A stretch of DNA of 64,000 nucleotides from Eretmocerus hayati (Eukaryota; Arthropoda; Insecta; Hymenoptera; Aphelinidae). The notes below the pieces were generated by a model. The model saw only the letters and a program-made list of their open reading frames with translations. It was not told the DNA's origin and searched no databases. The stretch lies in assembly GCA_029851415.1 (NCBI GenBank), contig CM056741.1, positions 163,357,685 to 163,421,684 on the forward strand. Reading direction: 5' to 3'. How positions within the stretch are numbered: the stretch's first letter is position 1; every line of letters starts with the position of its first letter. The position numbers and the translations under genes were made by a program. Positions 46,653 through 60,164 of the stretch are shown in pieces.

Positions 46653-49600
46653 TTACGTTTCCAACAATTCCTGTATCCTCTTTGCACACAAAAGAGATCC
46701 CCCGTAGGCTTCTTTGGAGAACTGTAAAAATATGAATTGCAAATAAGATATTGTTTAAAAAATGACATTTCTGTTCAATTACGTAATACTTACTACTGAA
46801 AAATTGAGGAAACCATGAGGCAAACCACTCAATATATCCAGAGAGATAGATTTTCCTAAATGTTTAAGTTTTTTTGCAAACATAACGCAGTCATCCAAGC
46901 ATGGGTCAAGCTCCAACGTCTAAACAAAGAAGCAGAATAATCGAAATTAGCATTCAGAACTCTTCAAGCATTGCACTTATAAAAATAAAGTTTTAATTCA
47001 TACTCACCAGAATTTTGACTGGTGGAAGCCTCTGTAACAAGGAATCAGGTGTCCGATACGGGCTCAAATGAGAGTCCTTAGGTATTTCGAACATAAATTC
47101 CTCAGAAACGCTTCTGCCGGGTTTCAGATCTAAATGTCTCTGTTTTTTACCATTATTTCTATGAGAACTCCACCCAAAAAAGGACCAAGACTTTGGATCA
47201 TCAGGCCCATCACTTTCTCGGCTGGTCGTATCATTCAGAATAGGTGCTGAAGATCCCAGTTTAGAATTTTTGCACATATCTGAAAATTACGAGATGAAAT
47301 GTTTACTTATCGAATCTGATCATTTCATACTGAAAAATGTCGGACGAGAAAATCGTTGAAGTAAAACAACATTCATAAATTTCGATTCAAAACCAAGCTA
47401 TTTTGATTTAGTACAAATGATTACTTATCAAGACATACCTTGAACTGTGTCAACCTCCGTGGAACTAACAGAATTAAGTGTAGCGTCGGAGGGTAGAGAG
47501 GGTAACTTTTGAGAGTTTTCATCTTCATCTCCTGTTGGACTCAAGGCAAGAGCAATTAGGTCACTTCCCGCGCTCACCTCCGCAAATGATTCTGTGTCCG
47601 ATTTATCGAGCTCTACCAGTTCGTCATCTAGGTCTTTTTCGCTGCAAAATTGATAGCGGTGAAAACAAACTCTTTAAGAGGTTCATACGATGAGTAAATA
47701 ACGCAAGCAGTATAACTTTACCTTGGTTCTTCTGCGGGGTCTGCGGCAGCGTAAGCTTTCAAACATCGCGTCAGAAAACCAAAAGGTAAAATTGGATCGG
47801 TAAGACACAGTAGACGAGCTGGAGACATGACGAAATCGAGTAGAGTAGGTGAATACGCCATGAAGATCCCATCAGGCGGCCTAATGTCTAGTTCCAAACA
47901 TCTTATCGCAGTGACAAGATTTAGATTGGCTCCAGCTGAATCACCTGTTTCACGAAAAAAAAATTTCATGTTAGATTTGACATTTTCAAATACATGTACT
48001 GTCTTGGTGGCAAGAGCTCACGATTGTGCGATTCAGAGTCAACGTTGATTCGTAAGAATATTGAGCTGTATACAAAGTTTTAATAAATTCTAAGATGAAT
48101 ATATCAGCCATTCACTAGAACCATGAACTCCTGAACAAAAAGGTATGTTTCAAATATATTTTTTCGATTGATCAGCAGTTGCATATTCCCGTAATATCTA
48201 GTTCTGTGAGTTTTGCATGGTAATGACCGGTTACGTTTATTGCATAAGTTTTTTTTCATCATTTGCTATCTTTCGTCTATCACGTGAATCAAAAAACTTG
48301 AATTAGCTATTGAATTATGGCCGTGAGTATAGCATGCCAATTTCATAGAAAGAAATAAGATAAATGGCTCCTACATCATCCTCAAAATAGGTGATACTCA
48401 CCGGCAAATACAATGCGTTTGGCGGTGCTACCTAGTAAACTGTCGGCGTGTTTGAGAGCCCAGACATAAGCATATAGGACTTCTTCAAGAGCCCGGGGGT
48501 AAGGTGCTTCGGGTGCTAGGCTATAATCAATACTTAGTATTGGTGTATCAAGCTCTGTGGTCCATGTTCTCAAATACGACTCATGCGAGCGTGAACTCTG
48601 CGCCACGAAACCTCCTCCATGACAATGGATTATGAGACACTCTGACTGCTCTGCGAGTTGGCCCTTTACACTACCAGATCCTACCTGAAAATGTTCATAA
48701 ATTCTGCACAAGTTTGCGAGAGTATTTCAAAACTTTTTATGGTACAGTAAAATAATAGACATAACTTTTTTGACGGTTTCAGTAGGTAATAATTTGATAA
48801 ACGGATAATAAATGCGTTGAATAGCTCTAACTTCCGTTTTTTCTTTATGAAAATATGAGAATGGTGTTTTATAGAATATCACGAAAGAGTGATCACATAT
48901 TCCAATGAATTCATCTGGAGAAATCTCGAAATAAATGTTTTGTTAATACTCACCATTCCTATCCTGCGTTTCGAGCTAATCAATCTCACGCGGATTGGCT
49001 TTTTTCCGATATGACTATTTGGAATCGGAATTTTAATAACTGAACCAGTCAATGTTGTGCACTCTAGATCATCAGGAGGTATGGTAATTATTTGGTTAAT
49101 CGCTACAGATGGCATGACCAACTGAGGTAGGCTCAGCATCAAATCTGAAATAAAAATACTTATGATGGTATACACTGATGGATATATCTTTGTGCATGGT
49201 GGCTTTCGCAATCTATAATTAAAGATGGATAATTGAGAGTCAGAACGGACCAAGTCCACCGTTGAAAACTAAGTTCTTCTGCCCACAGAGTCCATCCTAC
49301 ATTTTCTGATCAAGATGATGTCGGATACCGATGTTGTGAGGTTCTCAAATATCTCCGTGACTTTTCGACACATCGTGGCGATTCAAAGTAACTCCGAGTT
49401 TAAGGAAGTCGTGTAATTAGTGCTACTTCCTAGATTAACGGTATCTGAATTATTTATCAAAAAATTTAAGAGCTCAGCAATGTCGGTAAGTGTGCAATAC
49501 AGGTATAGGACCCATTAGAAATTTTTCAGCACTTTTATCATGCAATTCATGTGACAAAATCCTTTTGACTGATACCATGAAAGATGAAGATGGAAATCTC

Positions 49601-50875
49601 TATTGCTCTAAAATATGGACTTAAACCACTCTGACTCTGATCTGATAATTATTATCAATATCTGTAATCACGAAAAAACTCACCACTCTCATTCAAATGC
49701 CAGAATGCTTTACAAAATGAAATGTCTGCATGTTTAGATATAGTCACTATCCTACGAGCTCTTGCATCTGGATCTACCAGATACTGTATAGAGTTAGTGC
49801 ATCTTCCTAAGAGGGTCCCATTTGCATAAAATATCTCACTAAACGATGCCATACCAAGCAAGAGAGCTTTCAAGATTTTTTTCATGTCATGGCAAAACTG
49901 AAAATCAAATAGTTGATTGAAATCAAAGAAAGTTCGTGGGTAGAACTAAATTTTACACATACATACACATCTAGATACAATGACTGAAAAAGATGATAGT
50001 AACAGTTATCTCACTTATACGTCAGTAAAGCTCTACATCATCAACCACAGAGCATTCATCTTCTATTCATCTACAATACAATGAGAGATTTAATTACCTG
50101 AAAACCTAGATGTCTACCATAAAAGCAATACTGATTAATATCTTCAGTCTGTCTTAATATTTCATATGGACTGTGATCATCAGACGGAAATAAGGAATAT
50201 TGCCCAGCTTCCATTGGTTGTCTCCAGTCATAAAGGGTTTTTGCATGTTGTAAGCAGGTACAAAGTGATGCCAATAATTGAGAACTTGCCTCAATTTCCC
50301 TATAAGAGATAGGAAGATTTAAAAAGAATGTAATCTAGACTTATCACCTTGCATCATGGAAATAATTTTGAAAGCTTTTGAAAGTCAATGACCCATTTGG
50401 GAAGTCTATATGAGTTGAAATGGACTTACTTCATATGATACGTTTTCCGGAAGAGCACTGAATTTTTCTGACTATGCAATTCCTGACAAGCAGATGCCAA
50501 CAATTCTATGGCCTTATCCACAAGAAGCAAAAAGCTCCTGTACCCATTGCCAGGAGTATTTTCGTCGAAATCAAACAGTGGAGCGATTCTGGAAAGCTCT
50601 TCATAGTCACTCTTGAGGGTCTCCAGAGTATCCAATACTAATGTCAAGGCACTTTTGATCTTAGAGCTGTTTTCATCTTGGTGTGTACTAAAATGCTCCA
50701 AGTTGGAAGAACACAGCTCTCGAAGAGCACCCCACTCAGGAGGCTCAAGCTCGTCACACAGTCTTGAGGAGCACTCATTTGGTGACATTTGGTGACTGAT
50801 GCAATTTGCAAGAACTGAAGTCTGTCTACAATTTTCAGGACTGGTGCTGTGACAGTTTGACGCTTCCAAACTCAT
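46653..50875 (-). CDS. LIPE: Hormone-sensitive lipase (ten exons)
   Basis: Neutral cytosolic/lipid-droplet lipase acting on diacylglycerol, sterol and retinyl esters. Exons in reading order: 50875-50430, 50299-50098, 49897-49684, 49144-48954, 48684-48402, 47944-47722, 47641-47439, 47279-47008, 46919-46794 and 46721-46653. Every junction is GT-AG with matching phase, encoding 742 residues (mammalian short form about 775). The N-terminal HSL domain has [14 protein letters not shown] and [10 protein letters not shown]. The catalytic domain has the oxyanion HGGGF (373-377), nucleophile Ser448 in GDSAG, Asp683 (LDPCLDD) and His713 (LPHGF). The Ser/acid-rich regulatory insert includes RSVSE (643-647), matching the protein-kinase-A region of vertebrate HSL. 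The start is the first ATG after an in-frame gap; a non-coding 5' exon is likely. Confidence 0.96.
49305..49515. repeat. Degenerate copy of the 53.9-kb foldback element in a lipase intron
   Basis: GATGTCGGATACCGATGTTG at about 49318 matches GATGTCGGATACCGACATTG at 53931. The right part (GTCGGTAAGTGTGCAATACAGG, about 49483) resembles ATCGATAAGTATGCAAACAGG at 54098. It lies inside the lipase intron 49145-49683. Confidence 0.5.
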
Positions 50876-50889
50876 CTACCTATTTACAT

Positions 50890-51184
50890 GTACAGATTGA
50901 GACATGGGAGCAGCAGAATGATCAGCACTTGAGCAAAATGTTGCATGCATATCAGAATCAAATGATAAGGCTCAATCACATTCAGACTGATTATGATGAG
51001 AGGATGTTTGGGCTACAGCATTGCAAAGAGATTACATTTAAATTGCAGACAGCATGTCATTGAACCATATCGGGATAATTTGCTTGAGCAGACTTTCACA
51101 GTTTCAGCAAGTGTATACTGTGCAGCATTATTTGGCTTCATTGCAATAGATACGCTCATTTTCTACCGACGTCTAAGAGTTTGA
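50890..51184 (+). other. Possible small coding region opposite the lipase start
   Basis: After an acceptor-like ACATGTACAG (50895-50904) the plus strand is open for about 52 codons with a coiled-coil-like composition (WEQQNDQHLSKML...). An overlapping frame, 50993-51184, ends with a membrane-helix-like VSASVYCAALFGFIAIDTL followed by RRLRV. These may be one gene joined by an unseen splice or frameshift, or the lipase 5' UTR. No family recognised. Confidence 0.28.
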
Positions 51185-53929
51185 AAGACACATGCCTGAC
51201 AGACGTCAAGCATTTTCCAACGTGAAAAGACAGCGCAAGCGCTGTGATTTTTTTGCCGCATCACAGCCAGCGAAGGAAAAAGTTTGCATTTACCAGACAT
51301 GGTAATTAGGAAAGGCGCATCGTTATCTCTTTTTTAGCATTCTCGTAATGTGTATTTAGAACGAGATATATCGGATTGATGCCCGACTTTATCGCTTATG
51401 ATATCTTGCCTGCGGCACACTGCATCGATTACATTTTAGGAATTCAGAAGCTCTTCATAATTTAGTTGGTTCGTCGTGACACAAATCAATTATTAAGTGA
51501 CTCGGAAAAGTCATTTCCTTTGACGACCTCCGGCGATTTATGCGGTAACAATACACCAAAATGTGATTCCATAATGAGTTTCGTCTGCTGGGATTTTTTT
51601 TCGTGGCTTATCAAATGTTCCAAATTTTCCGCTTTTCTCGGTCAACGCATTATTCAAGCTGTCTGAAGTTCAGACAGCTTGAAGACTTCAGACTCTGAAC
51701 GAATGGCGACTAGAACTTTCTTCGAAATCGATTGGACGTTAGTACTTGAAAATTTTGCTATGTTTGCAAAGAGGTTGGAAAAAGTGAACTGTCAAGTGTC
51801 AAGTCAAAGTGACAATCAAAAGTAGGGTTAGGGATGAACAAATAAACAGAGAAAGGGTCATGGGTGACCATCAGGTGAGCTGGTGACGAATATGACGATG
51901 ATCGAACGTCGTTTCATCCAAAAGCAAATCGAAGCAAACATCGACAGTTGCAAATCATAATTGTGCAAGGTGCTTAGCGAGCAACCAATTAAGTATCGAA
52001 AAGCGTCAATATATTAAGCTCCAAAAGTCTCAAGTGCCAATTCTGCAAGATTTTGTGCAGGCGAATGTAAATTCATGTAAGGTGAACCACAGGAATTTAC
52101 GCAAGCAAAAAGAGAAAAGTATTGCATTTACGGAAATATTTACTTACCGGGGCGTGGATGTGAAGTGACAGTATCTTTTTTGGTCGTGATGGGTGTAGCT
52201 GGAGTCTTTGGATGAGCAGAAGAAGCCAACAATAAGTGCATGCTGTGACAAGCTGTCAGCAGTAAGAAACAAAAGTGAAATCAATCACTTATCGTTTATG
52301 GGCAATTACTAGAGTACGGGTACACGAGCACTACTTTTGGTCGCCACCCGATACGACACGAAGCGTTGCGGCGTCACAACTAAACAAGTTGAATATTTAG
52401 GTGGACAGCACGAGGCTGCGGCAGGCGATGTTTACGTTCTGCTCTAATACCCGGATAATATACACCCATCACCACACACCACACAAAATATAATGTTTGC
52501 CTCAGGTGGCCCATCCCTCCCCTTCACCACTCAGTTGTTTTTTTTTATCCCTTCTCTTCGCTCCTTTGATGACGTATGACGTCGAAGCTTCGGCACGTGA
52601 TCGGAGCTTTACCAGGCCGCACACCATTCAGGTTTCACGACATTGAGCTTTCACGTGCGTCTCAATTCGGAAAGTATTTGGGTTTATCAAGACGAATTTG
52701 GAACGCAAATGTCGCAAGTTCCTTTAATTGAGAGGAAGATTTTCGTAGAATTTTTAAACATTTTTCATTTCATGCAATGAGTGCTAAGTACAGCGATTCA
52801 GTTAATTTTAGTGACAAAAGAAATGTAGTAATACCGACACCCACTGTCAAGTGTGTATAGAGAATCAAAGTTTCGCTGAAGCCAGCAAATAATATAGGTA
52901 GTTAATAATTCCGCGGTTTCATTAGGGAGGTAATGCTGAAAAATTGCTGACATCGTCGTTTGGCTGTGTAAATTGTGGGTACTCCCTGCCTATAAATATC
53001 TGAAATCTAAAGCCTCTCAATAACTAAGTATATTATATTAGTTAAGTGGCATTCTTAGGGAATTAAACGAGGAATTAAATATCCTGAGTAACTCTGCTTA
53101 TGTCTAAGTCATTTCTGAAGGCTGCAAATATATCCTGAATGTTGAAATCGAGCTATCAAATATTGTTGAGATTCAGAATTTTCTGTTTGACGTATGTCTC
53201 TCATTTCTGTATGAAAAATTCCACGAAAAATGTTTGTAAACAAAATAATAACTAACAAAAATGTCTCGCTGTACTTGTAGAAATATTGCACCGTGGTAGA
53301 ATATTCTGTTTCCTTGCAAAAATTATTCTCATGTCAATTGATATGAGCTATACTTCCCAGACTAATTGTGTAACATCTCACTTTGGATTAACTGCAAACA
53401 CTCCGTTTTTGTGAACCACAATTGTTCATATGTGAATTTAATATTCTCTTTTTACAAATGTTGACAGCCCATCCTTACTCGAATATTCTCTAAACAGATT
53501 TCAACTCGGATTTCGAAGTATTTGCAACTTTACTTTTGACCTGCCGATTACACACGTAATTCTTCGCCACCTTCGATACTATCATGACTTTTTCCCAGTC
53601 AATTATTATGGGACACTGCTAATTCTATCGATAATTAATTCAGCCATGACTTTTCTTGCATGTGTATATATGCATTCCAATTCCATGAAAGAATGCGCCT
53701 TTATTTTTCATAAGCGTAATGAACTCTCCCTTTTCCGTTCGTCACTTCCAATCTCACATATTTCGGGTTGACATTGAAAGCAACTCAATTATTGGTGACA
53801 ATCATCGGCTAAGATATCTCGATTGAACTTAATGAATAATAATTTACATTTCTCTGCATCTAGACTTTTAGGAGGAGAATACCTATCCCCATCTTTTTGA
53901 AGACTTCGTTTGCTACATCATGATTAAGA
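51185..53929. other. Intergenic, upstream of the lipase
   Basis: GC-richer stretches near 52290-52640 are probably promoter. A candidate reverse-strand exon at 52241-52148 has an ATG, 31 codons (MHLLLASSAHPKTPATP...) and a perfect GTAAGT donor, but its phase does not fit the lipase exons I defined, so it may be an untranslated or alternative first exon. The rest is featureless. Confidence 0.35.
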
Positions 53930-54137
53930 AGATGTCGGATACCGACATTGTCGAATTCACTAACCATTTGATGAATTTTGGAGATATCGCAATTTCAATG
54001 AGTAACGCCGATTCTGTTTGGACCGTAGTATCGGCGCGTTACTTATTAGAATTGCAATATCTCAGAAATTCATCGAATGGTTGGTGAACTCGACAATATC
54101 GATAAGTATGCAAACAGGATAGAATACCGACATCCCC
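53930..54137. repeat. Foldback MITE (about 200 bp)
   Basis: The arm at 53943-54012 (CGACATTGTCGAATTCACTA at its start) is complementary over about 70 bp to 54029-54102. Outer ends GATGTCGG and CCGACATC close the hairpin. Related to 49305-49515. Confidence 0.78.
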
Positions 54138-56366
54138 TTGAAGTGAAAATCATGCTTTTCCCTTGGAATGGTTTTAATGCAAAAAATCTATCGTTATTTT
54201 GAAACGCATTTGATGTGTGAAATCGAGGTCGTTTTAAGCTCATTACTTGTTCAAGGGATGGGATTTTGATGGGTTCCGGGTTGAGATCGAGTTCCTAAAG
54301 CTCGTCCTAAAGATTATCTAATTTTTTACTGAATGGGACAGGAAAAAGCCAACTCTCTTCAACTAGATGACATTAGCATTAGCATTCCAATGTGATAAAA
54401 TCGAAAAAATAATTAATTCTCGCGTCTAGGACACTCCGTTTGACCCAGGTTTCTTCGTGCAAAAATCGTCTATTCACATATGATACGACATTTCACGCTG
54501 TATTAGGAATGCTGAAGGAAGTTCTTATAGAATCGCTCTTTCAGAGAAATTTGAAGTTAAGAATGATGTACCTCAATTCGAAATCCGAGAAGATTTATGG
54601 AGAAAGCACCTTACTAATAGAACCGTGCTCGGAATCGTGAGATCTCATCAGAATGTCAAAAAATATAGTGGCTGACGATAATCATGGATAACGAAATGGA
54701 TAATCGTCTAATCATCCACCAAACGTGATAATTTTATAGATTGTGAATATTGGTAGCAATATAAATCACCCTCTTGAATCATTCAAAAACTTTACCATGT
54801 ATTTCATAAGAACATGACATGCCTGAAATATATAATACTTAATAATAATGTATCGCCGATGAACTCGCACCAGGGTGGATCGTGGAATGGACATTTTCAA
54901 AATTTACAGTATTATTAGACCATCGGGAGACAGCTTGGGAAAAATCCCGAAGAATTTCGGAACCGACTCGAGGCATTCTTCGAGGATTTGGGGAATTTCC
55001 ACCCACGCATTTCAGCTCGTTATAGCAATCATACTATTCCCCTGGGCATTCTTCTAACGACTTTGTCGTGGCATGAGGATTCACTTTCAGTGCTATGTAG
55101 CGATCCTCCAGGTATGCTATGCAGATTCAGCTAACTCATCACTGCGCGGTACTCTCACATTTTAGGATAATAGATACATAGCCTCAGGTCAAAAATGAAA
55201 ATTTCCTGCGCTCAAGTACATTGTGCAAATAGGTATCTGTGCCACGAAAATTTTTCGAGAAATTTTCCACTATTGGCGAGAGCATTGTTCTGGCTTCCTA
55301 TTGGACACGTTAACGGTTTTTGAGTCCTTTCTGTGCTTTTAAGCGTATACTTTTCAAGATGTTTGAGAATGTTCTATCGATCGTGTATCAATAAAAATTT
55401 CAGGAATTCATACATAGTGAAGTTCAAAGTGGTTGAAGTCTCGGGTTGAAGTACTGGAAAAAACATCAGTATTATCAGTAGTGTTTGGACGTTGTTGATC
55501 GTCGATTTGCGGTATCCGATTTCCATCAAGTTGAAAGAATTTTGAATTTTTTTGTGGACACTTTTTATTCGATCTCCGCGCGGGAACGTTACACTGTATT
55601 CTTACAAAATTGAAATTATATAGATTTTTTAACTCAGTTCAAATTACATGCCTGATTATCAGTTTAAATCCATTTTGCTTCTAAAATCTTCCGTGAATTC
55701 AATCGCTGCTAAAAAACAAAATTACAATTTTGTCATGCGGATCTAATGTATGCAATCACGACATGGTAGAATCGAGCATGAAACCGCAAGACAGTCAATA
55801 AAGCGGATGATGCAGAAAATTGGCATAATCGCTTAACGAACGCATTTAGAATTTTTTCAGCATATCAAAGCTTATGATTTCTTCGTAATCTGACAAGCTG
55901 ATGACAAGGTATTTATGATCCGACTACTGGAAAAAGGATTACCTACTCGTGCATACTGATGAACTCATTGGACATTGTATCTGTTCAAATTTCAGGAAAG
56001 GTTCTTCGTCCCTGGACTGTTGCTACTTGAAATTCTGAGACTAGGTTCCAACATGTTGAATTTGAGCATCTATAAGATCAGGACCTATGCCTCTTCATGA
56101 AATTGTCTCAAAGTTGTGCATTGTAATATCTATTAGGAGTGAGGAGGATTCTAAGTCGAGACAAAAAATTCGGTGATGAAACTACGTTCTTGTGGCCGGT
56201 TGTTCCTGAAATCTTCAGCATTTTTTTTTTTTTGACTTTTTCAGATTTTTATCATGCGTCGATCACAAGTTATCACTGGTGTTGGTAATCGGGCACGTCT
56301 ATTGTCTGATTGACTAAAATGAGCGAAGGGCCTGGAGCAGATTAACAAAAGGTAATGAAATGATAC
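54138..56366. other. Intergenic, nothing recognised
   Basis: Short scattered open frames only. No gene, long repeat or regulatory signal that I can support. Confidence 0.45.
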
Positions 56367-57384
56367 AAGGTAAGTGTATCCAACATGCCCACATGAAGCA
56401 TGTTCTCAACAACTCTGCTTTATTTCAACATTTTTCAATGTACTTTAGCTCATTTCAAAGCTTGTTTCAAAACCTCTAAAATGAACTAGAGTAAGCTACT
56501 TACCTCTGAAAATTCAGACTCTGCAATTCAGCTCTTAAAAATGAGCTGAATTGCGTCTAATTCCAACAAACTGGAGCCGAGCTATCTTAATTTTCCCAAT
56601 AAATAATTTTTTAGGGTTTACAAAAGGGTCTACCCAACATGCCCTCAACCATTTCTCAACAACTCTGGTGTACCTCAACGTACCTTAGCTCATTTTAAAG
56701 CTTGTTTTAAGACCTTAAAAATGAACTGAAAACTACGGCTAATTTCGATGAATTTGAGCCAAACTGTCTTAGTTCTTCGAAAGAAAAACGATGTCAATCG
56801 GCGATGGAGTGCTTTAAACCCGTTTTCATCCGTTTTCATCGCCGTGCAACCACATTTAGGGCTTTTCACTAGTCCCAAACACTACTTTTAACTCATTTTG
56901 ATGCTTTGAACATGTTCTGAGTGGAAAAAAAAAAGAAGCAATACTGCATGCGCTTCCGAGATAACCGTATGGAGGCATGTTGGGTACACTTCGATTATGG
57001 CCTTCTTGTTTCACGAATCATCTTCGTGTTTTGCTTATTGAACAGCTCCAAGTCAGAGTTTCGCAACTCTGAAAAACGGATTCTGGAGGTCTTAAGATGA
57101 AAAATTGAACTCCCTAAGGTACATTGATATTGGTCGAACTCAAAATATTCGGCACCGGTTTTACTGACTGCAATTTCCTCGGTGATTTCTTAACTGTGCA
57201 AACCTGAAAACTAGGAAAATCACTTTAAATCTTCTGGAGAATGCAGAACCAATTGAGGATTGATCTAAATCACTTATTTTCTCGCATTTCAACATAAAAA
57301 ACGTGATAAATTTGAGGGTAGGTCAACAAATGCCCATTCCTGGGATCGGCTTATGGGGGCAAGTTGCGGTGCGCTTACCTTATA
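56367..57384. repeat. Degenerate element with internal direct repeats
   Basis: Ends AAGGTAAGTGTATCCAACAT and the rough inverse near 57360-57382 suggest worn TIRs. Inside, a block with TCTCAACAACTCTG, CTTTAGCTCATTT and AAGCTTGTTT at 56400-56500 is repeated at 56650-56740. Similar TTAGCTCATTTTGA words recur within the element at 60165-60912. Confidence 0.45.
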
Positions 57385-57479
57385 ATAGTATGGAGCTCCA
57401 AATTCCACTGCTATGAGAATCAAAAAGCTACTTTTAGCGGAGGATGCACGACAAGTACGTACGTTTTGTAGTGCAATTT

Positions 57480-58060
57480 TGCCTAAGACTGTACTTACTC
57501 AGTTTCTCTCCAAAAAAGTTAATTTGACTCACTACAGGCCTTTCCGACACCAACTTTTTCTTGAACAAAATTGCCAGGCGAATAACTTTTTCAAGCCCAG
57601 ACAAAGATTGATTTTCACACTTTGGGAAGTACTCTTCGTAAGAATCTACTTATGCTAAACTTTTATGCCGGATCCGTGTTGAACTGGCGCGACCTTTGAA
57701 CGCGAGACTATAATCGAATTTTTTTTAGTCCCTGATGGTCAAGATAAATTTCCGAAACCCCAAACCTGTATAGCTCAAACCGATTGGCCGTTTGATAAAT
57801 TTTAGTGGCAAAATGTCAGGTCCGAGCAAAGCTCCAAAGTGTCAGGACCCTCTGTGACACACGTGTCATTCGTATGGTACCAATGAGAGGAAATATTCAT
57901 ATTCGTGTGCGAGATAAACGGCGCTTCATGTGTTTAAAACAGTCGAGAAATACATTTTTTTTCTTTCTTTTAAGAGAAATACATCTTAGAACCTACGAAA
58001 GTGAGATTTGGAGTTGGCACATTTTTGATCCTCAAACCACACATCAAAAATTCCTCAAAA
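57480..58060. repeat. Dispersed repeat related to 37540-38040
   Basis: Collinear words shared with the TA-flanked MITE: GATTGATTTTCA...CTTTG, ACGCGAGA, CCCTGATGG/TCTGATGG, AAAATGTCAGGT, GTGAGATTTGG and CACATTTT. Terminal repeats not located. Confidence 0.5.
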
Positions 58061-59545
58061 TAGTTCACCTAACAAATCGACTAATTAATCGTACCCATAA
58101 CTTCGCATAATTCGATCACTCAACGCAGTATAATATGCGAGCACATTTTTCGCCCGCATACATATAATATTTACTCACATGTCCGGCTTGACAGACACAA
58201 TATTCAGCATCACACAGAAAATGAGCTGATAAAAAAGCGAGGCCTGTCATACCATGCAGTTAGAATTGCTTATCGTGACGTTTGCAGCAGAGACAACGAA
58301 CAAGCTTGATTAATTTTAATTTTTTTTACTCTCATTTTCTACCATGCGTTAGACGATATAATAAAAACTGGACAATGATGATTCTCGTGGTCCTCTCGCA
58401 CATACAACATAACGTTTAACGTTATATACGATTCGCAATACACAATTGTGCACACTTATACAAAGACTAATACTGAATATGACCACGATGTGCATCACAT
58501 GACCTTATTGTATATGATGATGAACTGGTGTTGAGTTGAAAGCCGCGAGACTTGATGCGTCGGGAGTTCGGGAGCTTTGCGCGTCGCGCGTCCGACACGA
58601 ATCATCAGTCGTTTTCTCGCCTCGAGCATCAAATGATATAGCTAACAAGATTATTAGCCGTATCATCGCAACGACTAACTTCATTGATCTGACGCATAAA
58701 AAAGAGAGTTATCGTTAATTATTTTCATCGGCAGGTTCCTTAATTCTGACTTTTGATTTGGTGAAGTGAAGTTTTTTTGAGATATGCCGTTGCTAAAGTT
58801 GTTCCGGAAGGTTTGTCCTCATTTTTCATTTCCGTGATAAGCAAGTATTACATCTCTTATTTCATGCGAACCGAGAGAAATTGGAAACTGCGCTTCCTGC
58901 TCTGAGATTTATCTCTGTACAGCTCACTGCAGCGATTCAGAATGAATTGCATCAGAGTACTCGATTATGGACTTTTGATTTTTAATCGGCGTCGATGATT
59001 CAAACTTTTTTGGAATAATGAGCAAAATTTTTGATAAAACTCCCTTCCTCGTTTCAAACTTTTGTGAAAATTTTGTTGATACAGAATAATTTTATTGAGA
59101 TGGATGACAGGAAAAAATTTTCCTCGTATCACTCATACGATTGAGTAAACAGCACAAGTGTCAGTTAGAATAACGAAAAATCGAAAATGCATGCAATACA
59201 AGTTCAAAAGCTCATTATTTATCATGCTGCGAGTATTGCGGTGCGATTATTTTTCTAATGACTCCGTCAAGTGTCAGTTGATGCATGCTAATTTCTCTTG
59301 GCAATTAAATGAATTGTAATTTACCTTCGGATCAGTTGATAGAGGATACGCGTGCGAACTAATTGTCACATAAATTATCCGATGATGTATGATCTATCCG
59401 TCGAATAAAATTGAGGTGGGTGGTTGGTGATAAGAACAATGACTAAATGAGCATATCACAGATTTGAATATTGAATATTTTTCCTAAACATGCAGCAACA
59501 ACACTGCAAACTGAAGAGGAACTTTTTTTATTCTTTCTCTATTAA
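58061..59545. other. Intergenic with a possible promoter and first exon
   Basis: A CpG-rich patch at 58540-58620 precedes an ATG at 58785 (MPLLKLFRK) that meets a weak donor-like GTTTGT. This could be the first exon of a gene extending to the right, but no following exon was found, so I do not call a CDS. Confidence 0.2.
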
Positions 59546-59926
59546 GGCGATGCGGTCACCGTGCACGCTGAACTTTGTTCACAGAACTCTCGAAATCTTT
59601 TTCATTATGGGCTAAACGACGAGTTATCCAGGCTTTATTATCATCTAACTTGGCCTGGATAACTCTTCGTTTGGCCCAAATCGGACTAGATTTTGAGAGT
59701 TTTGTGAACGAAAATGTGCCAATTTGTAGGTTAGAAAGTACCCGTGGGCGAGTTATTCTCGTTTATTAGTGATAGTCTCGTGATTTGTGTTAAATAATGA
59801 GCAGTCCACCAAAATTCAGATGATAATACGTAATGGACAAATCGTCTCCAACTTCGTTTCGTGAAAATTTTTTGATTTACATCCAAATAAGATATAATTT
59901 CCGGGTTGCACGGTGACCGCATCGCC
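59546..59926. mobile_element. TTAA-flanked MITE with nested hairpin
   Basis: TIR GGCGATGCGGTCACCGTGCA and its exact inverse are flanked by TTAA on both sides (59542-59545 and 59927-59930). TTAA target duplication is the hallmark of piggyBac-superfamily elements. A second, inner palindrome (59577-59709) has arms including GAGTTATCCAGGC/GCCTGGATAACTC. It is 381 bp and non-coding. Confidence 0.85.
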
Positions 59927-60164
59927 TTAAAGCTTCATCAGCCTTTTTTCAGGGCTATTCAGCTCATTGAAAAGAAGTGGAATTAAGCACCATTTTTAAG
60001 AATGAAATTTGATGTCCTTTGAGGTTTTTGATACTCAAATTCTCAATAACTAAATAATCTGTTAAAATTTTTGATTCATCTTGTTTCTGGACTTTTACGA
60101 GTAACGTGTCCATGAGATACGATTATATGCATGGACACTAGTTTTGATAATAGAAATATTCTTA

